A DNA stretch of 64,000 bases from Echinococcus granulosus (lineage: Eukaryota > Platyhelminthes > Cestoda > Cyclophyllidea > Taeniidae), in NCBI RefSeq assembly GCF_000524195.1, contig NW_020170394.1, positions 1,205,845 through 1,269,844 of the forward strand, read 5' to 3'. The translations under genes were made by a program, and so were the position numbers. Below the pieces are notes generated by a model. It made no database searches, was not told the origin of the DNA, and saw only the letters and a program-made list of their open reading frames with translations. Of this stretch, positions 23,926 to 35,242 are shown one piece after another (the first letter of the stretch is position 1; each line of letters starts with the position of its first letter).

Positions 23926-24516
23926 TTAAAGCAACGATACACGTGATCCATTTGTGTGATTGTACGCTTGATGCTGGAGCATTTGACGTCCCTTCAACTG
24001 TTTTTGCGCCCTACGAGCGCGTCGCTGGGTCAGCCATGCCGCCCGCTGCTGAGGAGGCATGCGAGCCAGTCGCTCCTTTCTGGCCTTCCGGCGACGCCGA
24101 CGGCGCTCCTTCTCTTCCTCGTTCTTCGGCTTTGCTCTCACCTTCACCGAGTCGCCTATTTGTCGTTGGCCGAATTGGTTGCGTTGTTTTCGCATTTGTC
24201 GTTGCTGCCTCTTCGTTTTGCGATTTCCAACGGCAGCATCATTCTGAAATAGACTTTCGAGGGGAGCCGGTAGGTTCCACGGAGGTGCAGGCTGCCTTGA
24301 TTGTGTTACCCATCCTTGCCTACTCCAGCTTGTTCGAACGGATTGGCGAAAGGGTGTTGGAAGTGGTGTCGTCGTTTCGATGTGATGGAAGCCATCCAAG
24401 TTCAATTCAACCTTCGTGTTTGGATTACAGAGTATGGTTCGGGGTATGGTGCGAATGTCATGAAGAGCATCACGGAATCCTGGAGAGTCTTTCTGCCAGG
24501 CCATCAATGAGGTTAT
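23926..24516 (-). CDS. SFRP: sFRP last exon: NTR end and basic tail
   Basis: Begins ITSLMAWQKDSPGFRDALHD … RTILC, the closing helix and cysteine of the NTR domain, after TTATTCAG. It then has a Pro/Trp-rich stretch, an Arg/Lys-rich region (RRRRRRKARKERLARMPP) and ends SRVSLL before TAA. The basic tail suggests heparan-sulfate binding, as in other sFRPs, but is unusually long. A 193-codon antisense frame on the plus strand is a shadow of its biased codons. Confidence 0.88.
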   Translation of the reverse strand: MTSLMAWQKDSPGFRDALHDIRTIPRTILCNPNTKVELNLDGFHHIETTTPLPTPFRQSVRTSWSRQGWVTQSRQPAPPWNLPAPLESLFQNDAAVGNRKTKRQQRQMRKQRNQFGQRQIGDSVKVRAKPKNEEEKERRRRRRKARKERLARMPPQQRAAWLTQRRARRAQKQLKGRQMLQHQAYNHTNGSRVSLL

Positions 24517-27500
24517 CTGAATAATTTAAGCCATAAACTATAACCAACAAAGCTATGATGAAGTAGGAAAAAAAGGCCACTCGTAGTGGGGCCAAAATCA
24601 AAGTTTACTTCTTATCGTACCAGATATCATTGATCAAAATGTGTTTGAAATAGATATGGCTTCATGTTTATTAGCTTTCATCAAATGTAACGGTGGAGCA
24701 ACCTTTTGTCTCAGTGATCAGCCTAATTGTTGATAGTTTGAAAATCTACAAATATTATTTTTTGTTTAATTCATTCACTGTTTCTTTTTATCGCAATTCA
24801 TTTTCCCATTTCTTCACAATATAATCGGAAACTGCTGTTGATGTGATGGTGAGATGCATCTCATATATCCCAACAACAGTGGGAATGATTTCTGCAATTG
24901 ATTTAGGAAGCCAATGCTGGCCCAACTTGTGGCTGTATTACGACTTATTTTAGGCCTCTTTCCTCACCTGCAGCATTGGCGACGTGTTGGTGAGGTTTAA
25001 GCGAGAATTGTCCAACTTTTTGGCCATAACTAACCAACGTGTAGCTGAATTTGGTGCCATTGGTGAGATTGGTAACTGTAGTGAACACCCAGCGCATTCC
25101 AACAGCATGCTCTGGCTTGACGAGGTTTCTGTCGCATGTGGAACCTGAATGAGGGAGGAACGCTTGTTACGTCGACGTCTCTTACTCAGCCTTCCCTGAA
25201 GTCTTTCTTCCCGTCTGCGCTTCCTAGTAGAAGAATGGTTAGCTTACGTGATGCTAGTAAAGCGAATGTATTATAATTCGAAATGGTTGTATGCATCCAC
25301 TACCTGCGTTCAGACTTTGAGTGCTCTGTAACCCCCTTGGTGTCGTCTGATTCCGTGGCGGGTAGTAGCAGCGATTTTGATGCAGGTGTTGTGAAAAGGA
25401 AATCAGCGGGTTGGTCATACGCCATCATATCAGTTACCTGATTGTCCATGTTGTATTCATGCTTTAGTCGTCTCGTTTGACTGAGCAGCAGTATGCGCTC
25501 GTCGTTGGTGTCCACGAAGCCAGTGGAGGGAGCCAAAAACCCGTTTGGCTTCAAGTTGCCTGGCGAATGTATGGGAGGCTGGGGCAGGAGCTGTTCTGAA
25601 ACTCGATCCAGCTTAACCAGGAGGCTTGATGTGTTTCCGAAGGCCGTCACCCCCGATATCTGACTCTTTATCACTGCAATGCAATGATTATGCCGCATCA
25701 AGCTTTTGGCGAAGATCTTTCAACATCGCCGATAATTGGAAAGCACAATTCTAATCAAAGTTATGTTCTCATTCATTCATGCTTTCACTCATGCACATGC
25801 GATTTCACAAATCTTATGGAAAAAAATTTTCTAACTTCAAATATTTTTGTTTTTAAAATAAGCCTTTCCTTTTCAACAGACGAAGATCTCAATTGTCATC
25901 AATAATCCCATAACCCTATGAATTATTAGTCTACGTGGCAGGCAATGCGTAAAATGCAAAGCCTTTCCCCATAACGAAAGTGGCACACGCTTCAATTACT
26001 TTCCGGTACTTTGGTATTGAAATTCGTTATCTTCTGCTGGAGTGCACGGATTTCTACACAACTATTCCCTTTTTGTATGTGCCTTGTTGCCACTAAAAAA
26101 GGTTGATTCGCATAAAAATTCGCATTATTTTGATGCCCAAAATTTTGTCATACAAATGTGACTCATCATATAGTTCCTCTTAGCAGCTATTCGCTCGAGA
26201 AAATACTTGACTCCCTTAGGGTTTGCATGCCCTTGCCTACTCTTGGTCATCCACATCGCACTCTTGCAGGTACTTGTCAGTGTGTTGGAACTCTTTCATA
26301 ATCTGAGAAGCGTTTGCCAAAGACAACATTAGGTTCGCAAGTGAAGAATGGACAAATTAAATGCGTTCTTGTCTACTGAGCAGTCTTGGGAGATTTTGTG
26401 TTCACTCGTGTGCATCCACTAGTAAATCGCAATTTTGGGTATGTACTTTAAACAAGTTTTAGGTTAACAATTAACGTCTTTAACCACCTTATAGAGGCTT
26501 AACTCTAAAATGGGAGTGTAATTATGCTGTTTTGCATACGAGTGTATCTAATAGCAGAGTAACCAGAACCGCAAATAATAGGGGAAATAGAAGACTGGTT
26601 TATCAAATTTAATCGCAAATTAAATTTTAGATTGGGTAAAATCATGGCGACGGTACAGGCTAATACCGAAAAATTCAGATTCGTTTTTATGTATGCAAAA
26701 ATTTTGGCAGTCCCAAGGCAGACGAAAATGTCATACGCATGCTGCTTTTCCTTGCATCGACCATTCTTGCGTTCCTCCCACCAAGGCAAAACACATCAGT
26801 GGGAATAATGTACCTCAGTCACTGGTCAAACATGGAGTGTCTAGATGCATGCTGGAGGGCCCTGATCACCTATGAGTTATTTATTAGAATCACTTCATTT
26901 TTCAGATCTTGCCACCTTTAATGATGCGCCTGGAAACAGGCTTCCTTAAAAGGCGGCAGTTGGTTATTCCGGGTTGTCGAACGAGCGGTATAGGCAAAGA
27001 ATGCTGGCCAAGCTTGCTTGTAATGGTTCAAAATTAATCGTTCCAGAAGCAGACACGCCTTTTATTTACACTGGTCCACACTGCACCAGTTTTAGAAGTT
27101 ATCTTGGTCCAGATCAATTGCAATGGTTATTTTAAATAAACATCCATTCATATGAAAAACGGTTGAGTCTTGGAGCTCTCGTAAGGTATTAACCTTACAA
27201 ACCGGTTTTGCATTTACTGGTGACATTCCTTCACTTGAATGTGAATACGTTTTTTGCACATATCTATTTAATTTACTCTTATTAAGTGATGATACAATGA
27301 TCGGTTTAACGGAATTGAAATGCGAGTGAAGCCTTGGAGGCCACAGTTCTTCAGTTAAATATAATTGGATGAAAGCAGAATTTCCAAACCATCTATTCAG
27401 GTTTCNNNNNNNNNNNNNNNNNNNNNNNNNNNNNNNNNNNNNNNNNNNNNNNNNNNNNNNNNNNNNNNNNNNNNNNNNNNNNNNNNNNNNNNNNNNNNNN

Positions 27501-30500
27501 NNNNNAATCATGTGCCTTCTTCTACTAAGATTTTTGCGGTTCCAAAAACTTTCTAGAGGCAGTCGAACCTACCAACGTCTGCCTGGCAGTACTTCCTGAC
27601 AATATTATCTCTGCTAGTCTCCTGGGTGCATGGGCTGCAGGTCACTAAAACGGAAAATGCGACAGATTGTTACAAATTGAAATTAATTTGACCATCAACA
27701 CCGTACTTTATTCTGGTAGCCTATAAGTGGAATTTTCGTACAAAACCACATTTTAGCCTCGACTTCTTTGCGTTAAGATTTAATCGAATTATTGGAGTCA
27801 TCTCGACTGGAATGATGAAGGTAGTAAGTATAATCAGGCGCATGCTCCTAAGTGGTGCATGTCTATTCCACACTTCCTTTTACCAACTTAGTTCATACGA
27901 TCCGGCAAACTACTAATATGAATGCCTACTTGTGTTACTTTACTTTTATTCAGTTTTACTTCAATTTCGTTGTTCAAATGTATCATAAACGGCCCTTGTT
28001 AGTACTCGCGCAGCTGTTCACTTGTGGCGGCACTCTTCAAAGCCTTTCCATAAAATGACATCACTATCCCTAAATGTTCTAAGGTGCAGCTTTTGATCAT
28101 TAAAATATCTTTACAGAAAACATAGAATACTCAAAAGATAAATCATTTTTCGATGAGTCATTGATTCACTTCAACCAATGAGTGACATGAGATCCCTTTA
28201 GGACTCAGCATAGCACCCAGTATTTTCGAATGCCATTGTTTGTATTAACCTATAGTTGGTAAATTTTGCTTTGTGAGTCTTCGAAAATGCTGAATTCTTT
28301 ACAAAAATCGACATCACATTCAGGCAAAAGGTGTAGCTTGAAGCAAATACCTACTAGAAAGGGCAAATGAATGCATGCTAATGCCCTAGAATTCCTAAAC
28401 GGGTAAAGTGACTGAAAGACGAGACAGGACTAGCAAAATCGCACGGAAGGTTAGTTAATAGTAGCATTGTCGGTAATTTTCTTCAACTGTTGTAATATTG
28501 TTTGCTGGCATTTGCTTTCAGCCTGCCAAAGCATTGACAAAGTATTTGAGTGTGTGACCCTGTTTGTTCGGGTGATGGACGTAAATATTCCATTGAACTT
28601 GATTTCCGTCGAATAGAAAGTGCAAAGAGAAGACGATTCAATGACCAGCTTTGATGTCTCATTCAAATAGATTTGAAGGGTTACAGACCTGTCATGGAGC
28701 CAGGTGGCGAGATTTGAATGTTCATTAAATCCGGGACATTCTTCCATTGTTTATTTAAGTGTGCTAAATTTATCAATTATCCTTCCAGTTGTGGCTTTCC
28801 TTTGAAACTGGAAAACATTTCCTAAGGGGACAAATGCACGTAAATCTGATGCGTTGGTTGATTCATTGCGAAGTGTGCGAAACCACTCTAATGATACTTG
28901 CAGATACATCACTGAGTTCCTTATCAGTGTGCAATAATGCTAACAATTGTCACCCTTGGGAGAATGATGTTGTTCAAAATCGATTGCGTCAATTTTTTTA
29001 TTGTTTAAATTATCGTTTCAAGGGATGATGCACGACACCATACATTCACACTTTCTTTAAGACCTACTCCCGGCCAACAGCTCTCCTCACGTACTTAGTT
29101 TCCACGACTCTCCAATTTCACGTTTTGTCTTCCAGTGCAGTTAACTTTGGGGCTGATGTTCATGTGCTTTAATGCATTGGTTCCTAAAGGTGAGTTTTTG
29201 AATTTTTATGAATTTATGGCGATAAAAACTAATGAAGAGGGAATTTTGGGTGATTTCTGAAGTACTAAAACACCACTTTTTCACGCAAACATTGTACATT
29301 TGGATACCATTATTTCATTTGGAAGTACAAGAATCGCATAAACTCTGTTAATCTTGGACCTAACATTTAACCGAAATTCTTGTTTAGTGTTTATTCGTCA
29401 ACACAGTCTCGCTATTTTGTGTTGTAAAACGTCGGATAGAACCCCCTGGGATGTAAATGCTGCCAGAAAGTGAGAAAGACGATCCAACGCAGTCACATTT
29501 GACTGTGCGTATTTTGCCTCACGCTTTGTGCAGCAGATGTTTCTGATGGACTTGGAGATGATCCACACTTGTATGTGGGTGTGTGTGTGTGTACATACAG
29601 TTCCGTCCTTGGTACCTTTTATGTTTGGACAACAATTCCTCCTTCTAAAAAAGTTTTCTTCGCCTTGTGGATAGATTTGTACTCAATTCTAGCTTTAATA
29701 GCATTGCGCATTGCTAAAACATTAATGATCTAGCTTCGCATGCATGGCTTTTGCTCCCTTTAGTGCATTCTTCACCAATTTGGATGTCAGCATTAGTCTA
29801 GTGCATTAAGGTACATACGATGAATCCTTGAAAGATTTATCAGCATTACCAAACCAAAGCATAGCCTAAGCCCTTCCCTTTGACCAGTTGCTCACTTGTC
29901 CCTTTTAACGGGAACAAGACAGTGTAGTAATTATTAAAAATAACCGAAAATGTCTTTTTCATATCCACCTATTTACACTCCAGTTAAGCATGTATACTGT
30001 AGTGCAATGTTATGTCGAATGCTGCTTTCGCGCATCTTTGGTCGGAACATTTGTGCTGACAGTCACGTTCGCCTTCTAAAATGTTTGGAATTGACAGCTT
30101 TGTGGAGTAAACAAGCGCTTTTATAAGGCAATACATGTCTATACATGTCAAGTTTTCTTCTTCAGATTTCTACTGATAATGGAACTAACCAATTTTAATT
30201 TCTTCTGAGAGTGATATATTGCCACAAATATAATCACCTATCTACACACTTTATCGGCCATAAAAAGTGGCATTGAATGTACCGCAATACTGAGATACTC
30301 GAAATCGGAGGTAATAACAGATCCTGCCACATCTTAGGTTCATCACTCAATTTACCCGCTGTCTTGAGAGCTGGAAAATCTTGTATGGATCACTGGATTA
30401 AGTGTAAATTAAAAAGCCTCACTTTAAGCTGAATATTATTTGTTTTTAGTTGCTCAAGATGGCCGTTCCCGCCGTTTAGTAATTTCTTTTTTCAAATCAG

Positions 30501-31653
30501 TTTGGTCAGCTTATTGCAAGACTTTCTGAACCTCCCTTACTTCTGCATGAGTCCAAGCAAGAGAGAACGGGGTATTCATAATTTTGGAGCGTCCTAATGA
30601 AAAGGCCCCAAGAGGTCATGATAAACGAGAATTCGCAATACTGAATCGTCAGTGGATCATCCCCAACTCTCCCAATTATAGTCAGCTGGTGAGACTTCCA
30701 CTTGAAGTCGACCTTATGCAAATGATTCTCCTTATACATGTAGCCTCCAGAAATAGTTGTAATTTACCTCGATCCTCGTATTCTACAAACAACAGAATGC
30801 ATTTAATCCTATTTGTATGCCAAAAATTTCCATTAATGAGGATGACAACAAAGAACTCAATTACACTTAATTTTCAATTCCCCTCTTTAAGTATTAGATG
30901 GGAATGATTGTATAAATTGCATCAAGATCACAGTTCTGTTGATCGGGTACTCATTCTAGCCAATTTTGGCGACGCCCACATTGGTTAATTAAACTGGAAA
31001 CAGTGAGTTTTAAGTTCAATTGAAGCAAATATTATGTTATGAAGTTTGTAACTTTTTAGTGTAACACCATTTGTATTGCTAAACTGAATTTCAGAAGTCG
31101 CCTTTAGCATTTTGCAGTGACTTCTGGTATTTTGCACTTGTTCAAATGCAATTGCAAATGTCAAAAGGGCACAGGTCGTGGTGTCATTAGCTCACTCACC
31201 AGATTCCCTTTTGGAGCTTATGCACATGCTGGCCTCCTCACTAGGGAAACGATCGCAGTCCACTTGTTGAGGCCATTTAAATCCAAAGAGATACATCCTC
31301 GACACGCAGGCCGAGCGTACCTCAATGCAGAACTCACGGCAGGGCAGGATGGGCATGACTTGGTGGGAGTGGAGGCAGACGGGATTGTATACGGTGCAGA
31401 CAAACTTCATAGCATGGGGATGGCAGCGTGAGCTGAGGAGGGCTATCCACACGTTGGCCTCCTGGATGGACTCGGGGGAGGAGGCGGAGTACGAGCAGTA
31501 ATTCATGTCCGGTGGGAGGGCGGGGCACTGCCAGAGCGAGCCGGGGTTCTGCCGACGACCCATGGGGCTGAGCAGCCACTTGGAGAGGAAGGCTACCCCT
31601 TCTGTATGTGCCAGAATCAATAGAAGTGATAACAACAGTGCTAGTTTATGCAT
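23926..31653 (-). CDS. SFRP: Secreted Frizzled-related protein (CRD + NTR-like domain)
   Basis: Secreted Wnt-binding regulator. Exons, in transcript order: 31653-31200, 25673-25304, 25223-25186, 25144-24968, 24891-24818 and 24516-23926. Residues 1-19 form a signal peptide (MHKLALLLSLLLILAHTEG). The CRD has all ten cysteines (residues 43, 53, 77, 86, 93, 105, 109, 116, 133, 144) and the sFRP1/2/5-like ending FGFKWPQQVDCDRFP. The NTR part aligns with vertebrate sFRP1 at YTLVSYGQKV (human LIMGRKV) and at SDYIITSLMAWQKD … RTILC (human SQYLLTAIHKWDKK … NHEC). Unusual features: an Arg/Lys-rich insertion in the NTR domain and a C-terminal tail with RRRRRRKARKERLARMPP. Joining these exons keeps the frame throughout. 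A further linker exon may hide in the 5.5 kb intron, which contains a sequence gap. Confidence 0.88.
24818..24891 (-). CDS. SFRP: sFRP exon: NTR continuation
   Basis: EIIPTVVGIYEMHLTITSTA then VSDYI, ending at a GTGAAG donor in phase 0. Reading through instead reaches a stop after VKKWENELR. The spliced form is preferred because it restores the sFRP-like sequence in the next exon. Confidence 0.8.
24968..25144 (-). CDS. SFRP: sFRP exon: NTR core
   Basis: STCDRNLVKPEHAVGMRWVF, then TNGTKFSYTLVSYGQKVGQ. The acceptor after CCTCCCTCATTCAG has an excellent pyrimidine tract; the donor GTGAGG leaves in phase 1. TNGTKFSY includes a possible N-glycosylation site. Confidence 0.85.
25186..25223 (-). CDS. 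SFRP: sFRP micro-exon (38 bases, basic)
   Basis: Encodes KRRREERLQGRL between CTACTAG and GTAAGA. It is in phase with both neighbours (2 in, 1 out). The next intron is only 41 bases. Confidence 0.75.
25304..25673 (-). CDS. SFRP: sFRP exon: first part of NTR-like domain
   Basis: Begins VIKSQISGVTAFGNTSSLLV, comparable to the first NTR strands (human MKIKEVK…), then a long low-similarity insertion ending HSKSERR. Acceptor CATTGCAG, phase 1; donor GTAGTG, phase 2. Confidence 0.75.
25674..31199 (-). other. sFRP intron with sequence gap
   Basis: About 5.5 kb between the CRD exon and the NTR exons. A possible small linker exon is at 28740-28690 (ECPGFNEHSNLATWLHDR before a GTCTGT donor), which resembles the helical C-x-C linker of sFRPs only loosely and does not close in phase. 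Otherwise AT-rich, with a short GT microsatellite near 29575. Confidence 0.5.
27406..27505. other. Assembly gap (100 N)
   Basis: Exactly 100 N, a standard placeholder for a gap of unknown size. Sequence, possibly an exon of the sFRP gene, is missing here. Confidence 0.99.
31200..31653 (-). CDS. SFRP: sFRP exon: signal peptide and Frizzled-type CRD
   Basis: Starts at the ATG of a clear signal peptide and contains the complete ten-cysteine CRD. The stretch between the second and third cysteines is 23 residues against about 36 in vertebrate sFRP1, and lacks the LPN motif. The donor GTGAGT leaves in phase 1. Antisense frames here are shadows. Confidence 0.93.
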
Positions 31654-33937
31654 CTTTAAAGGCTCGCTTTTCTGTGTATCAAGTATACTCCATTTTAGAA
31701 TAGGAAAGTACGATGCATATGTCTGTGGGTGCGTATGACTGTCAACTCATGAATTGAAGGTGGGTGTGCGGACGCGGCAGTTGTACCTGGCTCTCCTTAC
31801 GACCAATCATATTTATCCTACAGGGGTACTTGGCCAATCATGCAAAGCCGTTCGCTTCAACGTGCACGGGCAGGTTAAATGTCTCGCTTTTAACCTCTTG
31901 TTTTTTCTTTATTTCGTGAATTTCAACCGCTTTGGATTTGTATGGCGGCAATCGGGGATTTTTATATGAGGAATGATTTCGAAGACATTACAGGCTGGTG
32001 TTCTACTTAGGGTTGCCGTTTTCATCCACCTAACCTGATGACACTGACTCCAGATTTATATCTTAGGATTGTTTAAAAACGCAAATAAATTGGCTCAAAT
32101 CTTTCACTTGTAACAACTATTTCAACAAGTTTGATGGGTTTTGGTTTGTTGTAAACCATTTCAATAAGTGGTGTGGACACATTTTTGTGGTAAATTGAGC
32201 CATCGAGGATCCAGTTGCAGGGTGAAATTGCATCCACCTTATGAAGGCACGCTTCCCATAGTGAACCCAACGTGCCTAAACTTGAAAGTTTATGCCATGA
32301 TCATCGGGAATGCATGAAAATATTCCGCTTTACACAGGAATACTTTCAAATTTTGTTAACATTACATCAAAATAAAACAGTATCATTCGAAAAATTGTTG
32401 TTAAAGCTACCATAGTTAAATAGTGCCTCATAAAAGTGTGTTTTAGTGATTATTCACAGATATTCTGTAAAGCATTCAGAAATAATTCAACCTTCCTTAC
32501 GTGAATGTTTTTTTTCCGCATATTGTAAGCGATTTAAGTAACGTGACCATGGCAATCGCAATATTTGTTCTGAAAAGTTGCAGTATTTTTTGTAAAAGTG
32601 GTTGATGTCCCTTTTTTCTTTGCTACGTTCTGGAAGAGGCATTGAGCACTCAGGGAGAAAGTGGTATTGTTAATACCATTGATTCTTTAGATTTAAGGAA
32701 AGTGTATGCCAGTAAACCGAACGATCTGAAGATTAGTTATTGTACAAATGCTTTCAACAGCTTATTCGTTCTGCTATCTTCTCCATCAATTACATCTTAT
32801 CCGATGTTAAGTTGAATTACGGTTCCAACCTTACCAGTATACAGGTGCGTGAGAGGTGGCCACTTTTATGCTTACGAAATAGCGATGACCTCTCGATACG
32901 CTTGCATCAATTTGCTTTTTTCGCCTTCACCAAAGACCTGCTTATAATTGCCCGATACTAGTGTTCCCTCTTATGTTGCAAAACGAAGGTTTGTCTTCGA
33001 CATGATTAGTGGATGAATTAAACAATGCTTGTTAACCTGCGGTAAGTTGTGGGTAAAAAATGACTTTTTGATTTATCTACTTCTGAACAACTTATTCCCT
33101 GGCCCTTGTTAGACTTTGGGCCTACTGGCAAGAAATTGTGATATAAGGGCCGCTGTAAACAGACTAAACTGTTTTCATTCATCCTCAAAAAGAATCTGTT
33201 TGGAATTTGTTTCCCAAGTGTGCTTCCATTTCGCTAATAGGCCTTCAAAAGCCAGAAGGTTCCTTCGCGTCAATTAAACTGGTGTAGACATTCACCAGGC
33301 AATAAAGAAGTTTGTGGATTTTCGGCAATGCCAGCTGCAATGATTATCGGTACGGCATCACTTTTCTCTTATCCTCATACCACGAAATGTCGGCTGAGCC
33401 TGGTGGGTGTATTTGGAGCATGTAACCGAGTTTAACGCGGTTTTAAAGCGGTACAAGCTTCTAGACAAATTCGTTGCATAGCATTTGAAGGAGGTTGGGA
33501 TGCAGAACCTCTGCCCGGGAATGGTTTAAACCCTTTAATTCTCGTAATAAATCACATCAAACGGAAGGATCGCGTTCAGGAAGACCTCCTGCATGTCGCT
33601 ATTGTTTGCGATAAATCGAGATTGACATTTCAGCAAATTTGCTGAAGGTAAAATGAGAGATGGTCAGAAGACTCGATTGCACTTAAATCAACCAAAAAGG
33701 GGAAGCTGTGCAAACTACGAAGCAGAGTGGTCCCACTAACCATGTGTTAATAGATGATGACATGCCTCAAGGACTACCAATCTGTTCTACACTGCTTTCA
33801 CACCGAGCATTTTTTGATTATATCATTGGTTATCCCCAAATCGCCCACTCACTATCCACCTCACACCACTAAACCACCTTACATTTAGTCCCCGACAAGA
33901 CTATGCTTGCCTTGTATGTCGCACATTCTACACTCAC
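31654..33937. other. Upstream region of sFRP; 3' side of an unrecognised gene
   Basis: Must include the sFRP promoter, though no specific element is visible. On the minus strand, 32073-32260 has an open frame ending in TAA (VDAISPCNWILDGSIYHKN … RFEPIYLRF) that could be a terminal exon of the gene at 34-35 kb. Phase does not prove it. Confidence 0.4.
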
Positions 33938-34065
33938 TTGTTTCCTAGGCTCGTTTTCATTTTCTGAAGGCTGAGGAAAACTTAGGGCTGAGGCCAACTT
34001 ATTCGCTACAATTCGATGCAGCTCGAGGGGGTCTAAGAAAGCCTTAAAAAATAGCCAGAATGGGT
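33938..34065 (-). CDS. Exon of the unrecognised gene
   Basis: Acceptor CACCGATAG, phase 1, joining the previous exon; donor GTGAGT in phase 0 after NENEPRKQ. Hydrophobic/helical first half, charged end. Confidence 0.6.
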
Positions 34066-35170
34066 CTATCGGTGATAAAGGGGTTCCATTCTTAGCCATA
34101 AATTTTATGCCTCACACCACTACATAAATGACTTGTGAGAAGTTTTGTAAGCTAGACTAAAAGGGAGATGCGACCCCACATCGCTCCCCCACCGTATTCC
34201 TTTGGCAATATTTTTGCAGGTGATTATTATCCACTTTTCTTGGCATCACACGATGCATACATGGAAGAGTAGACATTTGGAAAATAAAAGTAAGATGATT
34301 GGAAGAAAGGTGGCTTCGTAAAGGTCTTTTTTACTGGCTTTTCGAGGCAGAGTTTATAGCAGAAATGGGATCTGCGAGCTTGCGTCTTGTCGGGAAAGGA
34401 TTATAAATTGCAGTGGTGATTATTCGAGAGAATAAGATATTTTAAAAAGCTGTCTGAGAATCCTTAATTCGGATTCCAAAAAAACTACGCAAATCTATCT
34501 GTCGGAATAAAATGTTTCAGGATTATGGTATCCGTTGAAAGTTGCATTGATCTTTCATCATCTAGTTGAAAAATTAAGGAGCTAATGGAGCTGTGCTTTT
34601 ACTTTGGTAAAAACTCGCAAGGTCGCCATCTTGAGCTTATCCGAGTTTTTTTTATCATATGCCAATGGTTAAATTTTGTGTTGTATACATGTAGTAATTC
34701 AACATTCATTCCATAATGATAATTGCAATTGTTTGAAATATGCCTTTAAATGTGCATTAACATTTACCATTTCACCTGTAGTTTTTAATCTTTATTTCTA
34801 ATTCTTTAAACCAATTGCACAATTTCTTAACAACAAAAAAATTTACTCATGAAGATTCATCCCGGAGAATGCAAAAGTCCTGTATCGAGTTAACGGTTAC
34901 ATCTTACGAATATCTGAGTCAGAAGTATCTGAATTTTCCTTACCGAAACGAAAAATTAGAACGGAAAACTCAATGACATAAATCATTTCCTCGTTTGGGT
35001 GACTTACCAATTGTGGCAGCGGGGACAGGGAAGGAGCGGGAAAAGCCGAAGGCTCGGATGACGCTGTAACGGGAGCCCACACACGCAGGCGGGAAGGTGA
35101 GTACCCCAGCCTCAGGTGTGATCTGATACATTGCCTCAAATATGGCATTAAATTCTGGTGCACTTAAATG
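33938..35170 (-). CDS. Unrecognised gene, two internal exons
   Basis: Two exons that splice together in phase: 35170-35008 and 34065-33938. The product reads NAIFEAMYQITPEAGVLTFP, SRYSVIRAFGFSRSFPVP, then DPFWLFFKAFLDPLELHRIV and NKLASALSFPQP. The ITPEAGVL piece recalls MSP/ASH-type beta-sandwich domains of ciliary proteins (which often have ITP..G.L), but this is a weak resemblance and I do not name the gene. Both donors are strong (GTAAGT, GTGAGT). Further exons on this strand were not resolved; candidates are at 36.4-36.6 kb upstream and 32.1-32.3 kb downstream. The gene lies between sFRP and NBEAL, all on the minus strand. Confidence 0.55.
35008..35170 (-). CDS. Exon of the unrecognised gene
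   Basis: Ends AATI|G at a GTAAGT donor (phase 1). The left border may be 35170 (phase 0, T-rich tract), or 35154 after CACCAG (phase 1). Clearly GC-richer than flanking DNA and read without stops. Confidence 0.6.
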
Positions 35171-35242
35171 CTTTTAACGCAATCAAAACAATGTTATCTT
35201 TTCTGGTTTTGAGGACTAAAATGTGGTTTTAAGTTCACGAAT

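Noticed and set aside
23943..24524. 193-codon open frame on the plus strand opposite the sFRP last exon
   Set aside because: Exact antisense of a well-supported coding exon with Arg-rich codon bias that suppresses antisense stops; no family resemblance.
27092..27405. Minus-strand open frame next to the N gap (VCKVNTLRELQDSTVFHMNG) resembling the sFRP linker cysteines
   Set aside because: No donor joins it in phase to the NTR exon; the only GT sites fall before the key cysteine or after the stop. Kept as a possibility only if the gap hides more sequence.
28690..28740. ECPGFNEHSNLATWLHDR as a definite sFRP linker exon
   Set aside because: The acceptor lacks a pyrimidine tract and the exon leaves in phase 2, while the next known exon needs phase 1.
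31117..31431. Plus-strand open frame opposite the Frizzled-type CRD
   Set aside because: Antisense shadow of the CRD exon.
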